From contig JBBPUQ010000004.1 in assembly GCA_038501195.1 (NCBI GenBank), positions 5,656,001 through 5,720,000 on the forward strand: DNA of 64,000 nt, given 5' to 3'. The stretch is from Nemania diffusa (taxonomy: Eukaryota; Ascomycota; Sordariomycetes; Xylariales; Xylariaceae). The notes under the pieces were generated by a model. The model was not told where the DNA came from. It made no database searches and saw nothing but the letters and a program-made list of their open reading frames with translations. Of the stretch, positions 12,067 through 22,764 are shown piece after piece (the stretch's first letter is position 1; every line of letters begins with the position of its first letter). The translations under genes and the position numbers were made by a program.

Positions 12067-12849
12067 TCATAACTTTTGCACAGGCGGGTCCGTATTAAAC
12101 TTCGCATGCTCACAAGTGGCCAGAACCGGACCCTTCGTCCCATCACTCATCACAGCCCTCATGACGCCGCGCAAGCTGCACAACCTCCTCCCCGCGTGCA
12201 CGATCTCACACTCGACGTCGACGGTGGTACCGACAGGCACAGGCCGCAGGTACGTGACGTTCAAGGTACGGCTGACGCCGCCGTGCTGCCAGAAGCCGGG
12301 GCGCGCGACGAGCTGCAGCGGGAACGTGGTGCAGGCGTCGAACACGGTCGCGGCGCAGCCCCCGTGCAGGTTGCCCAGGAAGTTGGCGTGCGGGGGCTGG
12401 ACGGTGAGGCGGAACGTGGCGCGAGGATGGGGGCCCGACGAAGAGTGGGAGACGATGGAGATGTTCTCTAGAATGGAGGCCGACCAGTCCTGTCCACGCG
12501 CGCGCGCGCGATGTAAGTGTAAGTGTAGGTACTAGGGATGCGTGGCGTGGTGTGCTCGTGTGGGCTCGGCTGCTGCTGGCTGCTGGCTGCTGCATACCCC
12601 GAATGAAGGTGAGACGGCCCGGGAGGCATGGCCGATGAGGTGTGAGGCGCCTGCGATGCAACGCTACGCAGCTGGGTAAATGCTTACTTGATTATGAGGC
12701 CTTTTGCACATGGCCAAAAACGCCTCTATCTTTTGCCGCCCTTCATCGACCTGGGAGGTGTCCGTGGGGGTTTTCGACTCGCTCACCATGTTGTTGTTAT
12801 TGCTATTGTGAGTGTTGGTAGCGTCGGTGTCGTCGGTGTCGGTGGACAA
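12067..12849 (-). CDS. Hotdog-fold acyl-CoA thioesterase (PaaI/ACOT13-like)
   Basis: Two exons, 12849..12688 and 12489..12067, separated by a 198-nt intron (GTAAGC to ACAG), give 194 residues. The N-terminal about 35 residues are Asp/Thr/Asn-rich and probably disordered. The hotdog domain runs from about 50 to 190. The key stretch is GNLHGGCAATVFD (93-105), with HGG at 96-98 and the family's acidic residue at D105. It is followed by VSRTLNVTYLRPVPVGT and, near the end, LATCEHAKFNTDPP. This pattern fits 4-hydroxybenzoyl-CoA thioesterase-like enzymes that hydrolyse acyl-CoA thioesters; the substrate cannot be told from sequence. Exon 2 continues the DWSASILENI motif directly after the exon-1 helix, supporting the acceptor. 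The gene diverges from striatin. Confidence 0.78.
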
Positions 12850-14215
12850 GAGATGAACGTATGAGAAAGACAGGTTTATTGAATGAAGGTATTCAACCGC
12901 TAGCTTATGTGAAACTTAAAAAGAGAAGTATATACAATGATGGGGTTGAGAGACGAGTTGATTGAACAGCGGTATCGTGACAAACACGCGGATAGACATG
13001 AGAACTGAGAGGAATGAAGTGAGTGTTCTGTAAGTGAGCGACTGGGGCTTATTCTTGGAGTAGCCGAGGTTAGACAGCTGAACTAAGCCTGGGTACTTAG
13101 GTTAGGTATGAATTAACTTGACTGTAGGTAATTGCCCACGATCGCTTTAGATCAAGTCTGGCAGCGAGATAATGAAATGATATACTTCACTCGCCGTTTA
13201 ACCCTGCATTATTTGATACGTGTTTTTAGTAAACGTCAAAGATTCTGGTGAGAACTTGCTGTATTCATTAAACACTTACGAGCAATACCTTTCGGGTTAA
13301 ACTAACTCTTGATGGTGTTTAGTGACAACCTACCTACCTCCTAATAAGCTCTTACCAAATCATTTCATATTGATTAACCACGCAATTTTCTATGAATTAA
13401 CTTATGTACTGCGTAATTATTATTATGTATTCTGTATAAAAGGTATCTAAGAAGAACACCTCATCTTAGTTTAGGTATCTTTATATCAAGATTAACTTCT
13501 ATTTTAGGTAGAATAACCTATTAACTGCATATCGGGGGAGCTACCTAGTTGCTTAGCTAAGGTTTTTTGAAAAAGAGGAATATAGTATGCGTAGGTACAG
13601 AATTAGGTAGTGGCCCATGCACGGATTAGGGGTTTACACCTAACAATGATGCCGCTCTATTGGTCAAGAATTGGCCTATTCTATAATAGTCTATTAGAGT
13701 GCGAACAATCAGGGGCTGCTGCCGCTACTGTACACCTGTACCTAATCGATCTCCATTCTTCCTAGATAGGTACCTAAACTACCTACCAAGTAAGTACCTA
13801 ACTTACAGAATATGTATGGCAGGAGGTAGGTAGCTTTTCTTTCTTCAAGGGGGCGTTGGAAGCAAGCTTCAGCTGTCGGACAGCATCAGAGCAGTTGCAC
13901 TGCACCTCACCGCGCGACAATCGACCACATATCATTTTTCGGTCCCTTCCAAGACCTCACGTCCTCCGTTTTTATTTGGGTTTATATTTTTGTTTTCACT
14001 CGCCCGACAACGTTCGACAAAGGACACCGCACGGGGTTTGGATCGCTCTACTTATACTGTACAGTAACGACACGCACGACGGGACATACAACGACACGAC
14101 AGAGAACGACACGAGACTACATACATCGAGCGTATACGAGAGTTGAAGCAGTGAGACAAGCCGCCGTTGACGACCGACCTGCCTACCTTAGTATGCCACC
14201 ACTAGCACCAACATT

Positions 14216-14273
14216 AGCCCCAACACCGACACCAACACCAACACCAACACCAACACCAATACCAACACCACCA
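14216..14273. repeat. CCAACA microsatellite
   Basis: About nine imperfect copies of the hexamer CCAACA (with CCGACA and CCAATA variants) upstream of striatin. It is translated in some frames only as Thr-Pro or Val-Leu dipeptide runs, so it is probably non-coding. Confidence 0.75.
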
Positions 14274-14765
14274 TCACTCTATCACTACCCACCGTCTCCA
14301 GCACCGTCTTGCTTTTATTATCTTCGTCGTCGATCCTTTTCCCTGAGTCTCTGTTGTTGCACGTCGCATCTTCGTACCTTGGCACCCTCGCACCTTGGCA
14401 CTTCACGTCACCCCCAACACGACTAATTCGCGACAGCAGACGACATTCTTTTTTTTCTCTTCTTCTGGCCCTTCTAGCGTTAGTTGGACTGTACAGAATA
14501 CCACTACCACGATCTTGATCGCGCGAGCCGGGTTTCCAATTTCTACCCAACAGAGCACGGTATTGTTGGACCTCGGTACCCCTGTTACTTGCCTCCAATA
14601 ACCTCTAACTTCAGACTAGCTCTGTCGCCCTGCATTGCTTGCATCCGCGACCCGAACGCCTATTTTCCCCTGGGTTGTTCATCTCAAGTTTCCGCATACC
14701 GCAGCATACCGCATGCCGCATACCGCATAACCCCATCTCGCCTACCGCCGCGTACTTTGCACCAT

Positions 14766-14800
14766 ACTACCGCTACCGCTACCGCTACCGCTACCACTAC
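14766..14800. repeat. ACCGCT microsatellite
   Basis: About five copies of the hexamer ACCGCT decaying into ACCACT and ACCAAT units, about 240 bp upstream of the striatin ATG and within the presumed leader. Confidence 0.7.
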
Positions 14801-15034
14801 CAATACCACCGATTCTTCCTATCCGACGACGCTGCCCTCTCCTGTCTCGAACGCGAGTCAGTCGCATCCAGCATTCTACCCTGCCTCTAGATGCGAGCGC
14901 TGCATCATCCCATACTCGGCTTCCATCGTCAGCGTAGGCGCATGTCGACCGACCCCTCATAGACTCCAACGTGAAACGAGTGCGAGCGCTTAGCACCGTC
15001 TTCTCCCCCACGCGAAAGCGCCAACGAACCTCCC

Positions 15035-17711
15035 ATGAGCTGGCAACAAGCCTCTCCGATGGGTGCCGGTGGTAATGGAGGCGGCGGCCCCGGCCCCGGC
15101 CCCGGTCCTGGTCCCGGTCCTGGCCAAGACATGTCTGGAGGCGGCCCGTCCATGCATCAGCATAATGTGCCCCATGCCACCGAATACACGCTGCAGGGCG
15201 TCATGCGCTTTCTCCAGACCGAATGGCATCGTCACGAACGGGATAGGAACTCGTGGGAAATCGAACGTCAGGAGATGAAAGGCAGGATCGCCGCGCTCGA
15301 GGGCTCTGCTAGACGCGGCGATGCTACACAAAAGGCCTTGAAGAGATACGTCCAGATTCTCGAGAAGAAGATCAAGGATCAGACTACCCAGCTAGAGGCC
15401 GCAAACCATGCGGTCGCCCAGCCGGATCATTCTGTGAAACGCCCTCCCAAGCTCGATAGGGTTGCCTTGATCCAAGAGAAACTGAAGTGTTTGTCACACC
15501 CAACCAGCTGTTTCAGATACCCAAAGTTTTGACTAACTTGTGTGCGTGTGTGTCGTAGCGACCAATGATAAACTCAAAAACGGCCTGCCTCGTCCTGAGG
15601 GACTGCTTGGCATCCAGGGCGACGAAGAGCGCGACCGCGATGATCTGAGGAGCTTTTTGGACCAGTGCCAAGCCGAATTCTCGTATCTAATGATGACCCC
15701 GGCAAATCCGCTGCCCCCTCGAGAGTCGCCTCCGCTTCCCATGATGGAAGATCTAAGAGAGGGCGACTTCGGGCCCCCCCTCGGCCAGCAGCCCCTCGAT
15801 GCCGCATTCCAAGCCTTGAGGGCAAATCAGAACCACGTCAAGGAACCCTCTCGCCTCCCCCCAAATGCAAATCACCACGGCCCGGCTATGCAGTCGGCTG
15901 GCAGTGCTAACACGGCTTCTAAAGCAAATGAGCCACAGTCCTCTCCCATGGTTCGCTCCGGGGAGAGCCAGGGTGGGGGATACTCGCATCCGAGTGATTG
16001 GCCTGCACCCATGGCTTCTTCGAACACCCGCGCTCAGGACGAACGGCTCTCAAAAACGAACCATACCAATGACACGTCGCGAATAGAAACTGCCCAGGTT
16101 TCAATCGACAGGCGACTTGGCGAATCCGAAGGCTGGGACTTTGGCGAAGCACCCTTTCCAGATCCTGCCTCATTACAACCCCTCCAACCGTTCCCGCAAC
16201 GACCTGATACCGACGTTTTCCCTGCTGCCGAGAGCCTCCCCAAATCGCCAAATCGTGGACCTAACTCTCATCGAAGAAAAAGTTCCTTGTCTCGGAGGAG
16301 AAGTGCGGAGCAAGAACTGTCCCTCAATGCTATGGCCCAAAAGATCGATAGTACAAACTTCAAACTTCGATATGGGCTCCGTGGACATCTTAATGCCGTG
16401 CGCACCGTCATCTTCTCTGGAGGTGGAAGCCCGGGCGAGCCCGAGATTTGCACCGCTGGTGACGACGGCCTGATCAAACGGTTCCATATTCCTCGCGAGA
16501 ACCCTAACCACTTCGGTTCCCAGTCCTCCGATCTCGACGTGCCAGCTGACTTCACCCACCGTGGCCACACAGGTGCCGTGTTGTGTCTTACCTCTTGGTC
16601 GCCGTCCCCCAACTTCGCAACCGGGGGTCGCGCCCAAGGCGACGGCTGGATATTCTCAGGCGGCCAGGATGCCACGATCCGGGTGTGGGAACGTGGTAGG
16701 GTTGATCCGAAAGCGACCTTGGATGGGCATACCGACGCGATCTGGGCCATCTGCGTGCTCCCCGCTACTCTAGGGACCCTGTTTGGACAATCAAATCCTT
16801 ACGGCACGCCAGATCGCATCCTGGTGGCGTCCGGTGCAGCTGACGGAGTTATCAAGATCTGGGCAGTCAGCGCACCGCCTCAGTTAACGTCCCCACAGCC
16901 GGGACCTGCGGGAAGACGTGCGACCGGTAGCGGACGTGTTAGAGGCAACTCAATGAGCTCTGGTTCGCAGTTTCCCAGCTCCCCTCAGCCCAATATGGCC
17001 TCCAACTCTCCCTTCAATTCTACTCTAGTTCATGATATACGGAGGTCTGACGGCGCCAAAGCCTCGCCTACGTGCATCACCCCTCTTTCGACGACTGGTG
17101 AGGCATTTGTAGTCAGCTTTTCCGATGCTGCCATCATTGTGTTTGACACGAGGACGGGCGAGGAGATTGGCTCCATGGCAAGTCTAGAAACATACGACAA
17201 CACGGTAGCCACGAGCGTCAATGCCGTGGTCGCAACAACGGCCAGTCTTGAGCAGGGCTCCAACACGGGGCTCGGTGAGGAAGAGGCTAGTGGCCCTACC
17301 GGCAGCAGCGGGTCCTCGGGCAGCGGCATCGAAGGTGTCATTATATCTGGGCACGAAGACCGGTTCGTCAGGTTCTTCGATGCCAATAGCGGTATGTCTA
17401 ACGAGGTGTATCCTGCTGTCTAATCGATTACAATATGCTAACTAGTCGTAGGCCAATGCACCTATAATATGCTGGCGCACCCTGCTGCCATATCGAGCCT
17501 CTCGCTCAGCCCCGACGGCCGGGAACTCGTGTCGGCTGGACACGATGCTAGCCTCCGGTTCTGGTCGCTGGAAAAGCGGACCTGCACGCAAGAGATCACC
17601 AGTCATCGCATCATGAGGGGTGAGGGGGTCTGTGCCGTTGTATGGAGCCAAGACGGTCGTTGGGTTGTCAGTGCCGGTGGGGACGGCCTTGTCAAAGTAT
17701 TTGCACGGTGA
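15035..17711 (+). CDS. Striatin family protein (STRIPAK scaffold; PRO11-like)
   Basis: Three exons, 15035..15488, 15559..17391 and 17452..17711, give 848 residues. The N-terminus has a Gly-Pro run (about 19-30). A striatin-type coiled coil follows at about 50-120 ([21 protein letters not shown], then [16 protein letters not shown]), the part that dimerises and binds PP2A in this family. A long disordered region (about 160-410) carries Arg/Ser-rich [11 protein letters not shown] at about 390-400. WD40 repeats run from about 426 ([13 protein letters not shown]) to the end, including [14 protein letters not shown] and [19 protein letters not shown]. Intron 2 joins DANSG to [16 protein letters not shown], a striatin signature. 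In filamentous ascomycetes the orthologue (Sordaria PRO11) is needed for hyphal fusion and fruiting-body development. The first donor (GTTTGT) is slightly unusual but is the only one that keeps the frame. Confidence 0.9.
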
Positions 17712-19201
17712 TGACGGGCCAAATCATGGCCGTCTCCGAGACAAACAGACTTGGATTGTTCACGTATCCTAAGCAGAGGAATTGCCTGCTGAGCGGTATG
17801 ACTGCGGCTTGCACGAGATATCTTCTCGGTTCCTAACATGATACGATAACATCAATTATCTACTCTTTCAGACGAGAGAAACAGTACGGTGCTCTCTCAG
17901 ATTCTTGGACAAATTATGGTGTGTTAAGCTGTACGGCGAGGTGAGGTGGTTGGGCCCCTGGCAAGTTTGCACTGTTACTTGCAGTAATGAAGAGCTATTG
18001 TGTATATGTGTAAAACCAAGTCTAGAGTATTTCTAGAAAGGAGACGAAGAAAAGGCAGACAGCATACATACATACCTGTAGCGTATTCCTTTAAAGACGG
18101 ATGGTCGGGCTACACAGCGAGAAATAAAAAAGGACATGCGTGTGTGTATTGTATTGGTACTGAATTAGAGGAGCGCTGTATGTACGTATTGATGCTTGGT
18201 TAGGATAATGAATAATAGCGCATACTATTGGGTTGTATTGTCTCGGCCTGTTTTATTTTAGTCTCACTCTGCCAAGCTGAATCGCTGAGCTTCAACTCTG
18301 ATAACAGCCTTGGTTTCGTAGTGGATAGCGTAAAGTCGCCGAGCGCCTAGCCAACTCTTTTTGTTTCTCCCGGTCGTCAAAAATTCTAGTCGACTATCGC
18401 AGTGAGATATCTTGTTGCTTGGACTCGTTCTACAGCTCTGTTTCTCCTTCTCTTATTATATGTCTCTATTATGGTACAACGGCTTTTGCGACAGTAATTA
18501 CCAGGCTGACAGCACCTTCGACGGGACCACTGATAATTACGCTCGGGGTCGACTGTGATGCAGAACCTGGTGCCGGTTGATTCAAATTCTTGTCGGAAGA
18601 GATGACTGAGTGAAATGGGCATATCTATTCTAAGAAACCTGCGTCTCTATAGGATGAGACGGAATGTACTAAAGTCTTCTACGCTTGCGTGTGTCTTCTT
18701 GGCCCTCCCTCCCTTCCTCTGCCGGTACTAGGTAGCGGTCTTTTCCTATGATTCGATACACCTAACCCCGTGCTAAGGGCCTGCGCACGGAGCAGTCATT
18801 GCAATGTGAATGGCCTTTCTGAAGCGCGACGGCCAATGCGGCTAGACGGCTTCCCACCTTGAGCTGGGCCAGTTGGCTAACTTGGAGGTTTCTAGAAGCA
18901 ATATAAGTTCTTAACGCCAAAGGGATGGTAGGACTCTCTACGACAAGGGCGGCCTCAGCTTGCCCCAACAAGCTGTGACACGAGGGCTCGGTGTTCGACA
19001 CTACCGAGTTGTAGCCGATATATAGTATAGTCTGTGCATTCGTAACTGCTATGCACCGAATTCGCAATGATGCCCTCTCACTACCCTCCCGCCGCGGGGA
19101 AGAGCTCAAGGTCGTGGTACAGATAGACATTCTATTACCGGGCAATAAATTCTATCGAGCTCAGGCAAGCTAACGCAGTTGATCCCAAGTCTTCGGACTC
19201 C
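17712..19201. other. Convergent intergenic region
   Basis: About 1.5 kb between the 3' ends of striatin (+) and the Clr5-domain gene (-). The frames at 18386-18622 (-) and 18762-19145 (-) have no recognisable motif. No RNA gene or repeat was seen. Confidence 0.45.
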
Positions 19202-21179
19202 TTACTCTAGATGCAATCGCCCAGGCCGTATAGAGATGCCTGATACTCGGAAGATAGACTTGAATGGTCGACCCTCTTCAGAGAGGTAAGAGAAATACTG
19301 CTTGTCGATAGCGTTTTGTAGAGATCGCACAATGCCGTCTTTGACATCCCATGCCGGACTTCCGAGAACCGCACAAAACGCGGTCTCAAACCAATTCTTG
19401 GCCTCACTCCATCCGGTGTATCTCTGATGCACGAGGCCGATGGTGATCAGTGCCCAAACCGTCCTTTCATCGTCGTAGCCAAAGATGATGGTGGCGACCT
19501 GGAAAGCTTTATCAAAAATACCACGAGCAATTTGCGGGTAGCCTCCCTTTTGAATGTCCGCTCCCAGTTGTAAAGCCGCCTCCACTACTTCGAAAGACTC
19601 AAACCTCTCTCCTAGCCAGTTGTAAGAGTTCCAGACTTGTTCGAAGACGATTTTCGAATTCTCAAAGGCGGCCTGGTTTCGTGCCTCTTTCCCCTGCTTG
19701 AGGTAATACTTGAGCAGCTCGCTTCTGGCTCGCAGCGTCCTGACAGGCATCTTCTGCGATTGGCCTTCGCAGATGTGGGTGATGCGCAGAAGCAGCGCCT
19801 CGGCAGTGTCTTCCTTCGCTCCGCTACGTGACTTCGCGACGTCTATCGCGTAGTCGATCTGTTTGGGATCTGCTTCCATATCAAGCGAATCGATAGTTTG
19901 TGATGGTGATGGTCTGGACGGCTGCCTTGGCCTCAAGACAGATTTCCCTTTTCTGTCACGTTGGCGCCGCGTTCGAGCTAGGTTCTGGCTTTCGTCTTGC
20001 TTCTTGGAGTTTTCGAGCAGCTCCCAGCATCGGCTCAAGAACGCGACCGCATCAGAAGATCTGTTCCATGCATTGAGCAGCTCGACGCAGTGCAGCACGT
20101 GCTGTTGAGTTTTTCTGTGCTCGTATCCCAGAGCCGAGATGTGCTGTCGGGTCATGTCGTCCATGAGCTCATTTGCGTCCGTAACTCGATCTGATTCGGC
20201 ATATAATTCAGCAAGCGCATACCCAACCTCATTGCTGTCGGCACTGGTGGCCCCAACGACGTGGGCGAGACCGGTGCGGACCTCCAGCAATAGAGATTCT
20301 GCCTCGTCTACTTTTCCTGTCTTCGAGAGCCGGAACGCTTCCTTTTTCGAGGTTAAAAGTGCTGCTCGAGTTTGACCATTCCACACTAGACATGGCGAGG
20401 GAAGGGTCCTGGCGGGAACGTGGGAGCATTCTTCCTCATCTTCAGAAATGTTCTGTTCGATGCTCATAGCTTGTGACTGGGGCGTCTCGTAGTCGATGTC
20501 GCTGGGCGTTGGCATATCTGCAGAACATTAGCATGTTTTCTCTTTGAGAAATAATAACTAGGCAATGGCTGCCCACCTTCGACTTCGCTGGCGTCGTCGG
20601 TTCGAGATTTTTTGGCTCTTCTGGCACTGCTGAGGACCTTGTCTTCAGTCCACAACTGACCGCCGTACGAGAAGACGGTTGCCTTCCCTTCCTCCAAGCG
20701 GCGCTTTTTCACCTTCCCGGCCATGAACTGTGCATGTCCAGATGGTAGGTTCTTCTGCCAACCCCAGATCTTGAATCTCGCCTTATAGAGTTTTATTCTT
20801 TGTTGAGTCAGCGATGTGAACTGAGAGTATTAGCCGGAATACTGTGTCTTACGATGCTTCGAAAGAATGCTTCTTTTTCATTACTTCCATCGTCGCCGCA
20901 AGATCCTGATTTTCGTCAAGATACAATCTTTGAATTTCTATCTTGTGGCTCTCCCAATCGAGATTTCCATATCTCAGTCGGCGACGTGCTCCTGAAGAGG
21001 ACCCATCTTGCGCAGTGGGGAGGGGGCTGTCTTCGCTTTGCGGACCCTCGGGATCGATGCCCGGCACTGAAGCTGTCAATCCCAGGCTTTGAAGCAGGAA
21101 GTTCAACTTTGGGCAACTTACATGTCGTTTGGCTGATGCCTACGTCTGGATGGCCCGTATGGTCCGCCTCAAAATTCAT
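19202..21179 (-). CDS. Clr5-domain protein with TPR-like C-terminus
   Basis: Four exons, 21179..21122, 21072..20853, 20797..20577 and 20517..19202, give 604 residues. The N-terminal Clr5 domain (about 57-109) reads LDWESHKIEIQRLYLDEN, then MKKKHSFEAS joined across an intron to IKLYKARFKIWGWQKN. This matches the usual Clr5 pattern (W..HK..I..LY ... F.AS...YK.RFK.WG..KN). A basic, possibly nuclear-targeting segment follows (KVKKRRLEEGK). Residues about 200-580 are helical repeats with TPR-like spacing, such as EAFRLSKTGKVDEAESLLLEV and RYTGWSEAKNWFETAF. Fission-yeast Clr5 acts in silencing; in filamentous fungi the domain occurs in many proteins of unknown role. The acceptor of exon 3 (CAAAG) is atypical but is the only one that completes the domain. 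Confidence 0.75.
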
Positions 21180-22156
21180 GATTGCCTAAGAGGACTGCCC
21201 GAAGAAGGGGTTGTGGTATCCAAGTAAAAGGCAATGTCGCTTCGGGGAAAGAGAGATTAATGAGCATTGCCTCAGGTCCTAAGTCGGCGGGCGGTAGTAT
21301 TTATGGATCTTTGGGGGCTTTTCGTGTATGCCGCAGACGTGCATGAGGCAGACACAGCTTGCACCGCGGCGCTAAATCCAATCCGGCCTCTGGGGACATG
21401 TTAGGAGGTTACAAGTTCCCAAACGTCCCCAAAAGGCCCTCCAATGTAGGCAGGAGGTAGCTACTCGCCAAGCACCATGTCAGCTAATAGGCGACCACAA
21501 GGCAGCCCGCACTAATCACTGAGCGCCAGTGGCCGTACTGAATAGGCAGGCGACGGTAGGCAGATACTTCAAGGCATCTACTTAGGATATGATTCTTCGC
21601 TGCAGGGATTGCAAACGACACTAGAAAATGAGGCTCTATTGAGAAAGTTCGCAATCGTCCCCAAATGTGCTCCCTCTTCAGTCCTTATGTCAATACAGTA
21701 GATCTTGACATCTTGAAAAATTCGCAAAGGGTCACAATAGTTCGTGACAAGGTAGTAGTTAATTGGCGGACAGACGGCGGCGAGCATCAAAAATAGAATA
21801 CTATGAGGAATACCTGGTTAAACAAAACAAACGAGTTGATCTCCCAAAGTCACGAAGATCCCAAAAGTTCTTCAAATTTATTCAACAGGGAAGACGCATG
21901 TTCAAGTATAAATCTGAGAAGAATTAGCATGATCTTCACGTCTCTTCTCGTACGTCGTCGTCGTGACCTGACTGTATTCTGCCTTCATAAGATACTCTGA
22001 AGTTCTAGCTATACTATCAAGAGATATCCCCTGTAAAGCTTGGTCACCTAGGAGCATATATCAAACACCAAATACTGTCTTGCTGTTGGTTCTGAGCCCC
22101 CGCAACGATTGGATGGGCATTCACTAACATGTCACCAGCACCACCAAATCCTAACC
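21180..22156. other. Divergent intergenic region
   Basis: About 1 kb. It holds the promoter of the Clr5-domain gene and possibly that of the small ORF at 22157. A 70-codon minus-strand frame at 21578-21790 and a 65-codon plus-strand frame at 21803-22000 have no recognisable domain. Confidence 0.4.
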
Positions 22157-22384
22157 ATGCCCTCTGCCCCCAAAACCTCAAATATTACGAGCACCTCCAA
22201 TGTTGAGTGTAGCAAAGACCCGGCCCGACCTGAAACTCCGCCCATGATACATAGATGGATTCAGGAAACCCCATATGAAGCACCATTCAACAATCTTGAG
22301 AAGAATTTCAAGGCACCACGGTCTCCTGCGGGATACAATGAAGCCTTACGAGCACTCGAGTCGCTGAAGAAGACTGGTCACTAA
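22157..22384 (+). CDS. Small hypothetical protein (75 aa), uncertain
   Basis: An open frame from ATG 22157 to TAA 22382-22384. The frame extends further upstream only through non-ATG codons. The product starts MPSAPKTSN and contains PPMIHRWIQETPYEAP and NNLEKNFKAPRSPAGYNEALRALESLKK. The first half is Ser/Thr/Pro-rich and the second half probably helical. There is no signal peptide or transmembrane segment. I do not recognise it. A CTAAC followed by CACCAG just upstream (22124-22139) could be the end of an intron, so a 5' exon may exist. It may also be a chance ORF. Confidence 0.3.
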   Translation: MPSAPKTSNITSTSNVECSKDPARPETPPMIHRWIQETPYEAPFNNLEKNFKAPRSPAGYNEALRALESLKKTGH

Positions 22385-22764
22385 GGGCTTTTTAGTGGAT
22401 TTTGGGACCGACATAGTTTGTATGTAGAGGGCCGTAATGTGTATGTCTTGGTGCTAGAAGACCTGTTGGGGGATCGTGCCAGCCTATGATGGTAATAGCT
22501 CAGGGGTGTCTGTCTGCATGAGATGACCTAGCCAATTATATGCATCACCCTTTCAGCTTTACAGAGACTGCATAAAAGGTACATGCTTGTTATCAATAGC
22601 TCAGCACTGAGGAAATTCACAAATAAGCGTGAGATAACACAGCAATGCAATACTACCTTGGTTGCCTCTCTCCACCAATGGCTCGAACCCCGCTCCAAGA
22701 AATATCGACTATGTAAAGCTGTGACCCATCATCTACTCTACCTTCGTGGAAGGCCGGTGGTATA
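22385..22764. promoter_or_regulatory. Upstream region of the AAA ATPase gene
   Basis: 380 bp between the small ORF and the AAA ATPase start. The ATG at 22765 directly follows GTATA, and the frame upstream is closed. No specific promoter motif was assigned. Confidence 0.35.

Larger units (their letters stand above)
12850..15034. promoter_or_regulatory. Long divergent promoter / 5' leader between thioesterase and striatin genes
   Basis: About 2.2 kb with no supported gene. The left third (about 13.1-13.8 kb) is AT-rich and dense in TAGGTA/TACCTA motifs. From about 13.86 kb to the striatin ATG the sequence becomes CA- and CT-rich and holds two short tandem repeats (14216-14273 and 14766-14800). 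It carries several upstream ATGs and short open frames. This composition suggests a long 5' UTR with possible translational control, but no transcript boundary can be read from sequence alone. Confidence 0.45.

Noticed and set aside
12076..12535. Plus-strand ORFs of 131 and 139 codons
   Set aside because: They are antisense shadows of the GC-rich thioesterase exon 2.
20849..21106. Separate 85-residue gene upstream of the TPR-like ORF
   Set aside because: It is exon 2 of the Clr5-domain gene; splicing joins it to exons on both sides in phase.
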